Source of the DNA: Streptomyces sp. NRRL F-6676
Lineage (GTDB): Bacteria > Actinomycetota > Actinomycetes > Streptomycetales > Streptomycetaceae
DNA length: 64,000 bases
NCBI RefSeq assembly: GCF_000725625.1
Contig: NZ_JOHS01000015.1
Location: forward strand, 62,001 to 126,000
Direction: 5' to 3'
Each line of letters opens with the position of its first letter. Within the stretch, counting starts at the first letter, position 1. Made by a program: the position numbers and the translations under genes. Below the pieces are notes generated by a model. That model was given only the letters and a program-made list of their open reading frames with translations, searched no databases and was not told the DNA's origin. Below, one piece after another: positions 24,316 to 36,161 of the stretch.

Positions 24316-25866
24316 ATGGACGAGTGGTGGTTGGTGTTCGTGCCGGATTCGGAGCGGTGGGGGCCGCTGCCGAAGGAGGGGGTGCTGGGGGTCCGCGACT
24401 TGCCGGCAGCGGTGGCCGCGGTAGGGCTTCAGCCGGGCGATCCGGTCTTTGTACGGCCTGATTTCGTGGTCGATCCCGAGCTGCTGGAATTCGTGCTCTC
24501 CTCGGAATTCCATCCTCTGGAGCGGGAAACTCGGCGGAACTACGCGCTGGATATCCGGCTGTTGCTGACTTGGTTGTGGCGACGCGGGATCCCGTGGCGG
24601 CAGGCGACCGAGAGCGACTTGCGCGCGTATAGGGAATTTCGGTGCGACTCGCCACTCAACCCAAGCCGAATCAGCGGGACGAAGTGGGATCGGGAAGCGT
24701 CGGCTTTCACACGGCTCTACCGGTGGGCGAAGGTCACGCCACTGCCGGTGGACAGCCAGCGCCGGGTGGACCGCGCAGCGGACGCCCGCAGCTCCCGAGT
24801 GTCGTGGCTGACACCGCGGACCTGGGGTCTTTGGCAGGACGTGGGCCTTCGCCGCCTCGGTCCCGACGGGGCACCGGTGCCGGGCTGGGACGGGCGGACC
24901 GAGCTTCGGAATACCTCGTTCGTCGGGTTCACACTCAGCTCGGGACTGCGGAGGCAGGAATCCGGCGCCATCTTGACGTTCGAAGTGCCGGCCCGCCCGC
25001 TGCGCTCGGGCCGCTACTGCCACGGGCAGATGGCCAGAGCGCTGTCACGGTCAAAGCGAGATCGGACCTTCTACGCGTCCGTCGAATCATTGCGCCAGGT
25101 CAGCGCCTACGCGGAGTCGGAGCGGGCCTGGGCCGTCGCACGGGCGCAAGCCCAGGGGCGCTACGAGAAGTTGCCGCTGATGCGGCTGATCACGAAGGTC
25201 ACGACGGGCCTCACCCCAAGGGTCCACTGGGTCAACCGCGACGGCGTCCCAGGGCGACATGACCTGAGCCTGCTCGACTGGCGCGAGCGGCAGTGGCTGT
25301 TCATCGAGGGACCACAGGGCCCGGAGCCGGCGTGGCTGTGGATGACCGAGCAGGGCATGCCCATGCTGCCGGACCGCTGGAACACCGTGTTCCGGCAGGC
25401 CAACCAACGCTGCGAACAGGCTCTGCTGACCCCGGAAGAACGAGAGACGCCCCGGCTGCTCCGGGTCGCGGAGATCCGCGGGAAGGTCCCGTACGCGACA
25501 CCCCACTCCATGCGGCACTCGATGGCGCTCTACATGTTGATCCTGCTCAACGAGCTGATGGACAAGAAGTACGGGCTGACCGCCGCAGACCGGCGCGACT
25601 TCGCCCAGCTCTACGGCGACCCGTGGTGGCTGGTCAAGACCTTGTTGGGGCACAAGGACGTTGAGACGACGAAGGAGCACTACCTTCGTCCGGTCATGCA
25701 TCTGCAGCTGGAGTCGATCCTCGCCTTCGACACCGAGGACGAGCACGGTGAGATGGACGAGACGAAGGACCTGAACGGTCTGTTCGCCCGGCTGGCCCGG
25801 GAGACTTCCGGGATCCAGGACATCGAGCGGCTGGTCGAGGCCCGGCCCGTCGCGGCGGCATCGTGA
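24316..25866 (+). CDS. Tyrosine recombinase, first of the element B trio
   Basis: The 516-residue protein has motifs SSGLRRQESGAILTFEV (first Arg), TPHSMRHSMALYML (box II) and LLGHKDVETTKEHYLRP (His and Tyr nucleophile). The N-terminal region YALDIRLLLTWLWRRGIPW looks like a SAM-like DNA-binding domain. The ATG at 24316 has a GGGGTGG run upstream; a GTG at 24286 would add ten residues but lacks a ribosome site. The gene begins only about 45 bp inside the element end. Its homologue in element A is clearly diverged, so the two elements are relatives rather than recent copies. Confidence 0.9.
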   Translation: MDEWWLVFVPDSERWGPLPKEGVLGVRDLPAAVAAVGLQPGDPVFVRPDFVVDPELLEFVLSSEFHPLERETRRNYALDIRLLLTWLWRRGIPWRQATESDLRAYREFRCDSPLNPSRISGTKWDREASAFTRLYRWAKVTPLPVDSQRRVDRAADARSSRVSWLTPRTWGLWQDVGLRRLGPDGAPVPGWDGRTELRNTSFVGFTLSSGLRRQESGAILTFEVPARPLRSGRYCHGQMARALSRSKRDRTFYASVESLRQVSAYAESERAWAVARAQAQGRYEKLPLMRLITKVTTGLTPRVHWVNRDGVPGRHDLSLLDWRERQWLFIEGPQGPEPAWLWMTEQGMPMLPDRWNTVFRQANQRCEQALLTPEERETPRLLRVAEIRGKVPYATPHSMRHSMALYMLILLNELMDKKYGLTAADRRDFAQLYGDPWWLVKTLLGHKDVETTKEHYLRPVMHLQLESILAFDTEDEHGEMDETKDLNGLFARLARETSGIQDIERLVEARPVAAAS

Positions 25867-27592
25867 GTGGGCGGGGCCGCCGGGCGGTCCTGCCGCCGCC
25901 GGACTTCCAGGCAACCGAGCGGATAGCCGCCGACGGGCTGCAGGTCACCGTGCTGAACAAGGAAGGCTTCAGGCGCGTCTTCGACTTCGCCGCGATCACC
26001 GTGCCCCAGCCGATGCGCTCCTCCCTTGCGCGAGCGTTCGCTGCGCAGTCCATGGGGTGGAACAGCCACGCGAGCGGTGAGTCGTACTGGCGGTCCATTG
26101 AGGTCTTCGCCCGGTTCCTCAAGGCGCAGGGCCACCCGGCCGACGATCTCGGCGACCTCACCTCGGCCACGCTCCGGCTCTGGCGCAACAACCACAAGGA
26201 CACCCCCGGCGGGCGCGAGGCCCTGGCCAAGATCCGTACGTTGCTGAAGCGCGAGCCGCGGCTGGCGCAGGGCCTGGCCGCCGAGGAGCTGGCCCGCCCC
26301 GTTCCGAAGAAGGGCAAGCCCTCCAAGCAGTCCTACCGGCCATCGGAGCGCGACCAGGTGCTGCTGGCCGCCGAACGGCAGTTCCGGGCCGCGCTGCTGC
26401 GGATCCGGGAGAACACCGCGCTGCTCGCCCGCTACCAGTCGGGCGCACTGGACCCGGACAGCCGTGACTGGAGGATCGGGGCGGTCCTCGAGTGCGTCGC
26501 CGCCACGGGCGAACTGCCCGGATACCCGGACAAAGAGGGGAAGGTCTACACCCGAGCCGAAGGGCTGCTGCGCGGAAAGAACCGCGGGAAGACGACGGGT
26601 CGGCTGTTCCTGAGCCGGGCGGAGCTGACGGCCCTGGCCGTGATGATGACGGACCGCTACGGCTGGAATCTGTCGGTCTACGACCGTCTGCACGTGCCCG
26701 TCATCACCCCTTCCGCGGGAGAGACTGCCACGGTCACCTACGAGGTCCTGGTGGAGAAGCGCCGCTCGGGCGAGGGCCGCTGGTTCGACACGGAGAACTA
26801 CACCGACTCCGGCGCGGACTCGCCCGGCCGGCTCATCACCCAGGCCCTGGAAGCCACGCAGCACGGGCGAGCCCTGGCCGCTGCCCTGTCGCCTGGCCAC
26901 GACCTGCTGATGGTCGCGCGCAACCGGCGCCGTACCGACGTGGACTCCAACCTGGACCGGCCCCGGAACGTCGGCCCGCTGTGCTTCGGGGTGTCCAAGG
27001 CCGACGCACGAGTCTGGGCGAGAAGTCACAAGATCGGCTCGCCCTTCCAACGCGCCCGCAGGACCACCATCACCACCACGGGCAAGCCACTGCAGCACAA
27101 ACGCGGCACCCACGAGAGCGTCTACGTCCTGCCCGACGAGAACGTCCAGGAGGCCGCGGTCGACGTGATCGCGGCCGGCGCCGAGGAAGCCCTCGAACAG
27201 GCCCGCGACTACACCTTCAAGGGGCGGCTCACGGACGCGGCCGACGCGACTCACCAGGAGACCGCGACCGCGGGCTGCGCGGACGAGGAGACCAGCCCCT
27301 GGCCGGACCCGAGCGGGGGCTGCGGCGCCGACTTCCTGCTCTGCCTGTCCTGCGAGAACTCCCGGGTCCACACCGGCCACCACCCGCGCCTCGCGCTGCT
27401 GCGCCGCCAGTTGATATCGCTCCGCTCCAGCTGGCCGGAGAAACTCTGGCGAAAGCGATGGGACGAGCACCTCCAGCGACTCGATGACCTGCGGACGAAG
27501 GTCAACGAGAGCACCTGGGACGCCGCTCTGGCCCGCATCACCGACCGCGACCACATGATCGTCGACCACCTGCTCAAGGGAGACCTCGCCCC

Positions 27593-27596
<4 letters not shown>
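25863..27596 (+). CDS. Tyrosine recombinase-like protein, middle of the element B trio
   Basis: The 577-residue protein starts at a GTG overlapping the previous stop (GTGA). Catalytic motifs are weak: ARRTTITTTGKPLQHKRG and THESVYVLPDENVQ resemble box II and the His/Tyr segment, but no clean first Arg is evident. The C-terminus has a Cys-rich tail (GCGADFLLCLSCENSRVHTG), probably zinc-binding, matching the middle protein of element A. It probably acts in complex with the other two recombinases. Confidence 0.8.
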
Positions 27597-30308
<2,712 letters not shown>

Positions 30309-30310
30309 GA

Positions 30311-30339
30311 GGGGCCGCCCGGAGCTTCCGGACGGCCCC
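30311..30339 (-). terminator. Terminator of the arsC-trxB operon
   Basis: GGGGCCGCCCGGA (30311-30323) and TCCGGACGGCCCC (30327-30339) form a 13-base stem with one mismatch and a three-base loop. It is 16 bp past the trxB stop on the minus strand. There is no U-tract, as is usual for Streptomyces terminators. Confidence 0.75.
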
Positions 30340-30354
30340 GCCTGGGAGTGTTGC

Positions 30355-31329
30355 TCAGGCCGGGACAGCAGCGGTTGCAGGCTCGGTTTCGGCCGTGCCG
30401 CGGGCGGCGAGGTAGCGCTCGGCGTCTAGGGCGGCTGCCGCGCCGGTGCCTGCGGCGGTGATGGCCTGGCGGTAGGTGTGGTCGACGACGTCGCCGGCGG
30501 CGAACACCCCGGGCAGGCTTGTCCGCGTCGTCGGGGAGGCCACCTGGATGTAGCCCTCGCCGTCGAGGTCGAGCTGGCCGGTGAACAGCTCGGTGCGCGG
30601 GTCGTGGCCGATGGCGATGAACAGCCCCGTGACATCGAGGTCGCGGGTGGCGCCGGTGAAGACGCCGCGCAGGACGACGCCGCCGAGCATGCCGTTCGTC
30701 TCCTTGATCTCGGCGATCTCGCTGTCGAAAGCGAAGGAGATCTTGTCGTCGGCGAACGCCCGGTCCTGCATGACCTTGGAGGCGCGCAGGGTGGAGCGGC
30801 GGTGGACGACGGTGACGGAGCGGGCGAAGCGGGTGAGGAAGGTGGCTTCTTCCATGGCGGTGTCGCCGCCGCCGACCACGACGATGTCGCGGTCGCGGAA
30901 GAAGAACCCGTCGCAGGTCGCACACCAGGACACCCCGCGACCGGACAGCTCGTCCTCGTGAGGCAGGCCGAGCTTGCGGTAGCCGGAGCCGGTGGCGATG
31001 ATCACCGTCTTCGCACGGTGGACGGTGCCTGCGGAGTCGGTGAGCAGCTTGATGTCGCCGGTGAGGTCCACCTCGACGATGTCGTCGTCGATCATCTCGG
31101 CGCCGAACTTCTCGGCCTGGGCCCGCATGTTGTCCATCAGCACGGGGCCGTCGACGCCCTCGGGGAAGCCGGGGAAGTTCTCGACCTCGGTCGTGGTGGT
31201 CAGCGAGCCGCCGACGAAGATGGAGCTGCCGAACAGCAGGGGCTTCAGCTGGGCGCGGGCGGTGTAGAGGGCGGCGGTGTATCCGGCGGGGCCGGAGCCG
31301 ATGATGACGACCTCGCGTATCTCGCTCAC
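30355..31329 (-). CDS. trxB: Thioredoxin reductase
   Basis: The 324-residue flavoprotein has the FAD motif IIGSGPAGYTAALYTARA, the redox pair CATC (GVSWCATCDGFFF), the NADPH motif VVGGGDTAMEEATFL and the C-terminal FAD motif GVFAAGDVVDHTYRQ. It reduces thioredoxin with NADPH; in this operon it would supply electrons for the arsenate reductase immediately upstream. The GTG start at 31329 overlaps the arsC stop (GTGA), so it is translated with arsC. A further copy presumably exists on the chromosome as the housekeeping enzyme. Confidence 0.93.
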   Translation of the reverse strand: MSEIREVVIIGSGPAGYTAALYTARAQLKPLLFGSSIFVGGSLTTTTEVENFPGFPEGVDGPVLMDNMRAQAEKFGAEMIDDDIVEVDLTGDIKLLTDSAGTVHRAKTVIIATGSGYRKLGLPHEDELSGRGVSWCATCDGFFFRDRDIVVVGGGDTAMEEATFLTRFARSVTVVHRRSTLRASKVMQDRAFADDKISFAFDSEIAEIKETNGMLGGVVLRGVFTGATRDLDVTGLFIAIGHDPRTELFTGQLDLDGEGYIQVASPTTRTSLPGVFAAGDVVDHTYRQAITAAGTGAAAALDAERYLAARGTAETEPATAAVPA

Positions 31330-31748
31330 GCCGTCGCCTCCGGCTTGGCGGGGGCGATCTCGGCGATCAGGCCCTCGACCAGGGTCTTGATCTCGTCGCG
31401 GATCGGGCGCACGGCCTCGACGCCCTGGCCGGCCGGGTCCTCCAGCTTCCAGTCCAGGTAGCGCTTGCCGGGGAAGACCGGGCAGGTGTCGCCGCAGCCC
31501 ATGGTGATGCAGACGTCCGACTCGCGGACCGCGTCGACGGTGAGGATCTTCGGCGTCTCCTTGGAGATGTCGATGCCGATCTCGGCCATGGCCTCCACGG
31601 CGGCCGGGTTGACCTGATCGCCGGGGTTGGACCCGGCGGAGCGGACCTCGACGCGGTCCCCCGCCAGGTGGGTCAGCCACGCGGCGGCCATCTGGGAGCG
31701 GCCGGCGTTGTGGACGCAGACGAACAGGACGGACGGCTTGTCAGCCAT
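31326..31748 (-). CDS. arsC: Thioredoxin-type arsenate reductase
   Basis: The 140-residue protein belongs to the low-molecular-weight phosphatase fold. The P-loop is CVHNAGRSQMA with the nucleophilic Cys at about residue 11 and the following Arg. The later Cys pair is in CITMGCGDTCPVFPG, whose residues resolve the disulfide relay in thioredoxin-coupled ArsC. It reduces arsenate to arsenite for export by the divergently encoded ACR3. The chosen ATG (31748) gives the family-typical N-terminus; an ATG at 31772 adds eight residues. It is the first gene of the arsC-trxB operon. Confidence 0.93.
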   Translation of the reverse strand: MADKPSVLFVCVHNAGRSQMAAAWLTHLAGDRVEVRSAGSNPGDQVNPAAVEAMAEIGIDISKETPKILTVDAVRESDVCITMGCGDTCPVFPGKRYLDWKLEDPAGQGVEAVRPIRDEIKTLVEGLIAEIAPAKPEATA

Positions 31749-31843
31749 GGTGATCGTTCTCTCTCGTCGCATGGCGGAACCCAGCCGCCAATGACTTCAG
31801 CCCCCGCTGGTATCAGCGAGTGGTGATGTGAGAGTATCAGTGC
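31749..31843 (+). promoter_or_regulatory. arsC/arsR divergent promoter with probable ArsR operator
   Basis: This 95-bp gap drives arsC-trxB leftward and arsR-ACR3 rightward. ATCA (31812-31815) and TGAT (31824-31827) form an interrupted dyad typical of ArsR/SmtB operators, and TATCAG is repeated at 31811 and 31834. The first arsR product is the likely repressor of both directions, relieved by arsenite. Confidence 0.55.
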
Positions 31844-32152
31844 ATGCTGACTTCAGTCGATCCTGACGTGATCCGGGTGCTGGGCGATCCGCTCCGCCTG
31901 AAGATCGTGACCCTGCTGGCGCGCGAGACGCTCTGCACGACGCACCTGGTCGAGGAGACCGGAGCCAAGCAGACCAACCTGTCCAACCACATGAAGGTGC
32001 TGCGCGAGGCCGGGATCGTGGAGACCGAGCCCTGCGGCCGCTTCACCTACTACAAGCTCAAGCCCGAGGTCCTGGCCGGCCTGTCCGAGCAGTTTGCCGA
32101 GCTCGCCGCCTCCGCCCGCACCGCCGCCGAGAACAAGAGGGCCTGCCCGTGA
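31844..32152 (+). CDS. arsR: ArsR-family arsenical repressor
   Basis: The 102-residue winged-helix protein reads DPVIRVLGDPLRLKIV-like at the N-terminus, then the recognition helix region KQTNLSNHMKVLREAGIV and the wing GRFTYYKL. Candidate arsenite-binding cysteines are in ETLCTTHLVEE, EPCGRF and the C-terminal RACP. It is divergent from arsC and coupled to the efflux pump gene downstream (GTGA). It should repress both transcripts until arsenite binds. Confidence 0.92.
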   Translation: MLTSVDPDVIRVLGDPLRLKIVTLLARETLCTTHLVEETGAKQTNLSNHMKVLREAGIVETEPCGRFTYYKLKPEVLAGLSEQFAELAASARTAAENKRACP

Positions 32153-33261
32153 CCTCCACCGAGCCCACCACCGCACCCGCTCCGGCCGGCGGTGGGGACG
32201 ACTCGATCGTCAAGAAGCTCTCCACCCTCGACCGCTACCTCGCGGTGTGGATCCTGCTCGCCATGGCCGTCGGCCTGGCCCTGGGCCGGATCATCCCGGG
32301 GATGAACGACGCGCTCGCGAAGATCGAGATCGGCGGGATCTCCCTGCCGATCGCGCTCGGACTGCTCGTCATGATGTACCCGGTCCTCGCGAAGGTCCGC
32401 TACGACCGGCTCGACCGCGTGACCAGTGACCGCAAGCTGCTGATCTCCTCGCTGGTCATCAACTGGATCGTCGGCCCGGCGGTGATGTTCGCCCTGGCGT
32501 GGATCTTCCTGCCTGACCTGCCCGAGTACCGCACCGGCCTGATCATCGTCGGCCTGGCCCGCTGCATCGCCATGGTCATCATCTGGAACGACCTCGCCTG
32601 CGGCGACCGTGAGGCCGCCGCCGTCCTGGTCGCACTGAACTCGGTGTTCCAGGTCCTCGCGTTCGGCCTGCTGGGCTGGTTCTACCTCGACCTGCTGCCC
32701 CGGTGGATGAACCTTGGCGACGGCCAGGGCCTGGACGTCTCCGTGTGGCACATCGCGCTGAACGTCATCATCTTCCTCGGCATCCCGCTGCTTGCCGGGT
32801 TCCTCACCCGCCGCATCGGTGAGAAGAAGCTGGGCCGCGCCGACTACGAGGCGAAGTTCCTGCCGAAGATCGGACCGTGGGCGCTGTACGGGCTGCTGTT
32901 CACGATCGTCATCCTCTTCGCCCTCCAGGGGAAGACGATCACCTCCCAGCCGCTGGACGTCGCCCGGATCGCGCTGCCGCTGCTGGTGTACTTCGCGGTC
33001 ATGTTCTTCGGCACCTTCCTCCTCGGCAAGGGCCTGGGCCTGGCCTACGACCGCACCACGACGCTGGCGTTCACCGCGGCGGGCAACAACTTCGAGCTGG
33101 CCATCGCGGTCGCCATTGCCACCTTCGGCGTCACCTCCGGCCAGGCCCTGTCCGGCGTCGTCGGACCGCTCATCGAAGTCCCGGTGCTGATCGGCCTGGT
33201 CTACGTCGCGCTCGCCTGGCGCAGGAAGTTCGCCCCGGGCGCGGTGACGACGGCCCCGTGA
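32149..33261 (+). CDS. acr3: ACR3-type arsenite efflux permease
   Basis: The 370-residue membrane protein has about ten hydrophobic helices. Family landmarks include GLARCIAMVIIWNDLACGD, with the Cys essential for arsenite transport, and FTAAGNNFELAIAVAIA near the C-terminus. It expels arsenite using the proton gradient. It starts at a GTG overlapping the arsR stop and is itself overlapped by the flavin monooxygenase gene, forming an arsR-acr3-monooxygenase operon. Confidence 0.95.
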   Translation: MTSTEPTTAPAPAGGGDDSIVKKLSTLDRYLAVWILLAMAVGLALGRIIPGMNDALAKIEIGGISLPIALGLLVMMYPVLAKVRYDRLDRVTSDRKLLISSLVINWIVGPAVMFALAWIFLPDLPEYRTGLIIVGLARCIAMVIIWNDLACGDREAAAVLVALNSVFQVLAFGLLGWFYLDLLPRWMNLGDGQGLDVSVWHIALNVIIFLGIPLLAGFLTRRIGEKKLGRADYEAKFLPKIGPWALYGLLFTIVILFALQGKTITSQPLDVARIALPLLVYFAVMFFGTFLLGKGLGLAYDRTTTLAFTAAGNNFELAIAVAIATFGVTSGQALSGVVGPLIEVPVLIGLVYVALAWRRKFAPGAVTTAP

Positions 33262-34315
33262 CGCAGCACACGGATGTGGTGGTGGTCGGCGGCGGGCAGG
33301 CAGGGCTCGCCGCCGGCTACCACCTGCGCCGCCAGGGTCTGGACTTCGTGATCCTGGACGCGGAGGCGGCGCCGGGCGGGTCGTGGCAGCACATGTGGGA
33401 CTCGCTGCACCTGTTCTCTCCGGCGGAGCACTCCTCGCTGCCCGGCCGGCTCATGCCCGCCCAGCCCGGGGAGACGTACCCGGGCGCGGGGCATGTGGTG
33501 GACTACCTCGCCGACTACGAGAAGCGCTACGACCTGCCCGTCCAGCGCGGCACCCGTGTGGACGCCGTACGCCGCGATGCAGACCGGCTCCTGGTCGAAG
33601 CGGATTCCGGCATCTGGCGGGCCCGTGCGGTCATCAGCGCGACCGGCAGCTGGTCGCGGCCGTTCCTGCCCGCCGTCCCCGGCCGATCCGTCTTCACCGG
33701 GCGGCATCTGCACACGGTGAACTACCGCTGTCCGGCCGACTTCGCCGGGCAGCACGTGATCGTGGTGGGCGGCGGGAACTCCGGCGCGCAGATCGCCGCC
33801 GACCTCGCCCTGGACGGCCATGTCGAGGTGACGTGGGTGACCCAGCGCCCGCCGCGGTTCCTGCCGGACGACATCGACGGTCGCGCCCTGTTCGATGTCG
33901 CCACCGCCCGCCGCCGCGCTCTCGACGCCGGCCGCAGCGACACCGGCGGGGTCGCCTCCCTCGGCGACATCGTGGCCGTGCCGCCCGTCAGGGCCGCTCG
34001 CGATGCCGGACTTCTGCAGGCGAAGCCGATGTTCGCCCGGTTCACCGCCGACGGTGTCCAGTGGGCCGACGGCAGCCATACCGGCGCGGACGCCGTCGTC
34101 TGGTGCACCGGCTTCCGCCCGGCCCTGTCCCACCTCGCCCCGCTGAACCTGCGCGGTGCGCGCGGCCACATCCCCACCGACGGAACCCGGGCTCTGGGCG
34201 AGCCGCGGCTGCATCTGATCGGCTACGGCGACTGGACGGTCCGGCCTCCGCGACCCTCATCGGCGTGGGCCGCCCGGCCCGGGACGCGGTACGCGAGATC
34301 GCCGGGCTCCTGTGA
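33258..34315 (+). pseudogene. ArsO-like flavin monooxygenase with a frameshift near its 3' end
   Basis: The protein has two dinucleotide motifs (VVVGGGQAGLAAGYHL and VIVVGGGNSGAQIAADLA) and ATG-like CTGFRPAL, as in flavin-dependent monooxygenases of ars operons (ArsO type). It starts at a GTG overlapping the acr3 stop. At about 34238 the frame is lost: after GYGDW the natural ending (GPASATLIGVGRPARDAV) continues in the next frame to a stop at 34315. One G is missing in a GGACGG-TCCGG context. Without it the frame runs on to 34568 through the terminator and the metallothionein-like gene. Either a true mutation or a sequencing error; about 25 C-terminal residues are affected. Confidence 0.78.
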
Positions 34316-34331
34316 GCGCGGGTGGTGCGGC

Positions 34332-34367
34332 CGTCCCCGGCCGCGCGGTGCCGGGCGGCCGGGGACG
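34332..34367 (+). terminator. Strong hairpin between convergent genes
   Basis: CGTCCCCGGCCG (34332-34343) and CGGCCGGGGACG (34356-34367) are perfect 12-base complements with a 12-base loop. The hairpin lies 17 bp after the monooxygenase stop (plus strand) and 6 bp after the metallothionein-like stop (minus strand), so it can end both transcripts. Its position after 34315 also supports 34315 as the original end of the monooxygenase gene. Confidence 0.75.
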
Positions 34368-34372
34368 TGCGG

Positions 34373-34519
34373 CTACGCGGCCTTGACCATGGTCTTGCCG
34401 CAGCAGCACGTCGGGTTCTGCTGGCCGCCGCAGGTGGCCGGGGCGCCCTTGGTCACCGTCAGCTCGCACCCGCAGTTCTCATCGGGGCAGCGATACACCT
34501 CGCCCTCACGGAACGGCAT
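34373..34519 (-). CDS. 48-residue Cys-rich metallothionein-like peptide
   Basis: The gene is short but well supported: ATG at 34519 with a strong AAGGAGGT site, eight Cys in 48 residues, and its own metal-type promoter. The Cys occur as RCPDENCGCEL, then ATCGG, then PTCCCGK. This is a plausible soft-metal-binding peptide that would buffer arsenite or other thiophilic ions. It ends TMVKAA just before the shared terminator. It is transcribed divergently from the MerR-type regulator gene. A desulforedoxin-like single-metal site is an alternative, but the CCC run fits metallothionein better. Confidence 0.78.
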   Translation of the reverse strand: MPFREGEVYRCPDENCGCELTVTKGAPATCGGQQNPTCCCGKTMVKAA

Positions 34520-34561
34520 CGCGCTCACCTCCTTGTTCGCGTTTCGCTTCCGTCGCGAGCG

Positions 34562-34593
34562 ACGCTAGAACCTGGCCCCTGGGGCAAGGTCAA
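34562..34593 (-). promoter_or_regulatory. MerR-type promoter of the metallothionein-like gene
   Basis: On the minus strand TTGACC (34593-34588) and TAGCGT (34567-34562) are separated by 20 bp, longer than the normal 17. The spacer contains a dyad around CCCCAGGGGCC. A 19-20 bp spacer with a dyad is diagnostic of promoters that MerR-family activators untwist. The regulator gene lies immediately divergent, so it very likely controls this promoter and its own. Confidence 0.75.
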
Positions 34594-34617
34594 CACTGGG
34601 CGGGAGGAGGAACGCAC

Positions 34618-35025
34618 ATGGTGATGCAAGGGATGACGATCGGGCAGGCGGCCAAGGCCGCCGGGCTCACACGCAAGGCCGTCCGGGTCTACGAAGCCAA
34701 GGGCTTGCTGCCCAGGGCGGAGCGCAGCCAGGCCGGCTACCGGCTCTACAGCGAAGACGACGTCGAGCTGCTGACGTTCATCCGCCGGGCCCGCGCACTG
34801 GGCCTGCACCTGGACGATGTCGGCGAGGTCCTGCACATCCGCCGCGGCGGAACCCCACCGTGCGACGCTGTCCGCAACCTGCTCGACGCGCGCATCGCCG
34901 AGATCGACGCGACCATCACCGATCTCCTCGCGCTGCGCCAGACCCTCACCGAGACCCGTCGGGGCGCCGACGACCGGCCCTGCGGCGAGCCGGCCACCGT
35001 GTGCTCGATCATCGAGGACGCCTGA
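34618..35025 (+). CDS. MerR-family metal-responsive regulator
   Basis: The 135-residue protein starts at an ATG with GGAGGAGG upstream. The N-terminal HTH reads MTIGQAAKAAGLTRKAVRVYEAKGLLPRA-like, followed by YRLYSEDDVELLTFI and a dimerisation helix. Cys in TPPCDAVRNLL and the C-terminal pair RPCGEPATVC are positioned as metal or metalloid ligands. It should activate the divergent metallothionein-like gene through the 20-bp-spaced promoter. The inducer (arsenite, mercury or another soft metal) cannot be read from sequence. Confidence 0.9.
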   Translation: MVMQGMTIGQAAKAAGLTRKAVRVYEAKGLLPRAERSQAGYRLYSEDDVELLTFIRRARALGLHLDDVGEVLHIRRGGTPPCDAVRNLLDARIAEIDATITDLLALRQTLTETRRGADDRPCGEPATVCSIIEDA

Positions 35026-35193
35026 GCCCCACCGCCGTGCCGGTGCCTGGCTACCTGATCGCGGGCCGCCCATGGCGAACCACGACTGCACCTGCAGCGC
35101 AGATCGCACTGTTGCTGAGCCACTGAGCGCGCACTCTCACGTGGTCCTGCCCGCGCAGCACGGAGGCCGGCGACCCGCGTCGACTTGGCAACG

Positions 35194-36009
35194 TCAGTGA
35201 TGGCGGGCGAGCTTGATGGCGGAGGCGAGCAGGATCACGGCCAGCAGGGGGATGAGCACCAGGTCCGGGAACACACCCAGGAGTAGTCCGCCCAGCACCG
35301 CGCCGACCGTGGACCCCGCGACCATGACCAGGGTGAAGCGGAGGTTGACTCCGAGGACGGCGAAGCTGCCGTCGCGGCTGTAGCGGGCGAACGCGACCAG
35401 CATCGTCGGCAACGACACCAGCAGCGAGAGGCTTCCGGCGGTCTTGATGTCCTGGCCGAACAGCAGCACGATCGTCGGGATCAGCAGCTCGCCTCCGGCG
35501 ACACCCATGATCGCGGCGACCAGGCCGATGCCGAACCCGGCAATGACGCCAGCCGGCACCTGGGCCCACAGCGGCAGGGAGAGAGTGCCCAGGGACGTGG
35601 TGTGGGTGGCCACCAGGGCGCTGGCCATGAGCACCATTAGCGCCGCCAGCACCTTGTAGAGGGTGGAGCTTCGTATGCGCACCGCCCAGCTCGCTCCGGC
35701 CCACGCACCGATCAGACTGCCGGCCAGCAGGTTGACCGCGACCGGCCAGCGTGCGGCCACCTCGGCGGCCGGGACCCCGGCCAGGCGGGCGGGTAGCGCA
35801 ACGAGGACCACCACCAGGCTCATCGCCTTGTTCAGAATGACGGCCGAGAGCGCCGCGAACCCGAAAAGGCCGATCAGCAGGGGCAGACGGAACTCCGCCC
35901 CGCCCAGCCCGATCATCCCGCCCAGCACCCCGATGGCCGCTCCCGCGCCGAACACCGCAGGTATGGAATGCGTCGGGCGCAGCGGAACAAGGCTCTGGTC
36001 AGTGGTCAT
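35194..36009 (-). CDS. TauE/SafE-family membrane exporter
   Basis: The roughly 271-residue membrane protein has about eight helices in two repeats, each with a Gly-rich segment (VLGGMIGLGGAEFRLPLLIG and AAIMGVAGGELLIPTI). The family exports sulfite, sulfoacetate or other anions. TauE-like genes occur in metalloid islands, but the substrate here is unknown. Start is the ATG at 36009; an ATG at 36018 adds three residues. The 168 bp downstream hold only a doubtful 42-codon frame from 35071. Confidence 0.82.
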   Translation of the reverse strand: MTTDQSLVPLRPTHSIPAVFGAGAAIGVLGGMIGLGGAEFRLPLLIGLFGFAALSAVILNKAMSLVVVLVALPARLAGVPAAEVAARWPVAVNLLAGSLIGAWAGASWAVRIRSSTLYKVLAALMVLMASALVATHTTSLGTLSLPLWAQVPAGVIAGFGIGLVAAIMGVAGGELLIPTIVLLFGQDIKTAGSLSLLVSLPTMLVAFARYSRDGSFAVLGVNLRFTLVMVAGSTVGAVLGGLLLGVFPDLVLIPLLAVILLASAIKLARHH

Positions 36010-36161
36010 GCCGGGCATCTTCGCTGTCAGCCGCCCCCGCCCGCTACGGCACCACGTCCCCTTCGGCCGAAGGCACCGCGTACCCGGTCAGGATTCGTCC
36101 AGACCTCCGAGTAGCGGCATCCGCGCACGCTGCCACCGCATGCCCACCGAGCGGCCTGCGT

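Noticed and set aside
32877..34568. 563-codon frame read as one large flavoprotein
   Set aside because: Its first part is antisense-like shadow of ACR3 and its last 80 codons run through a terminator and an opposite gene; the real gene starts at 33258 and originally ended at 34315.
35071..35200. 42-codon frame beginning MANHDCTCSADR
   Set aside because: A CxC motif is tempting in a metal island, but there is no ribosome site and the tail is Arg/Pro-rich; left unannotated.
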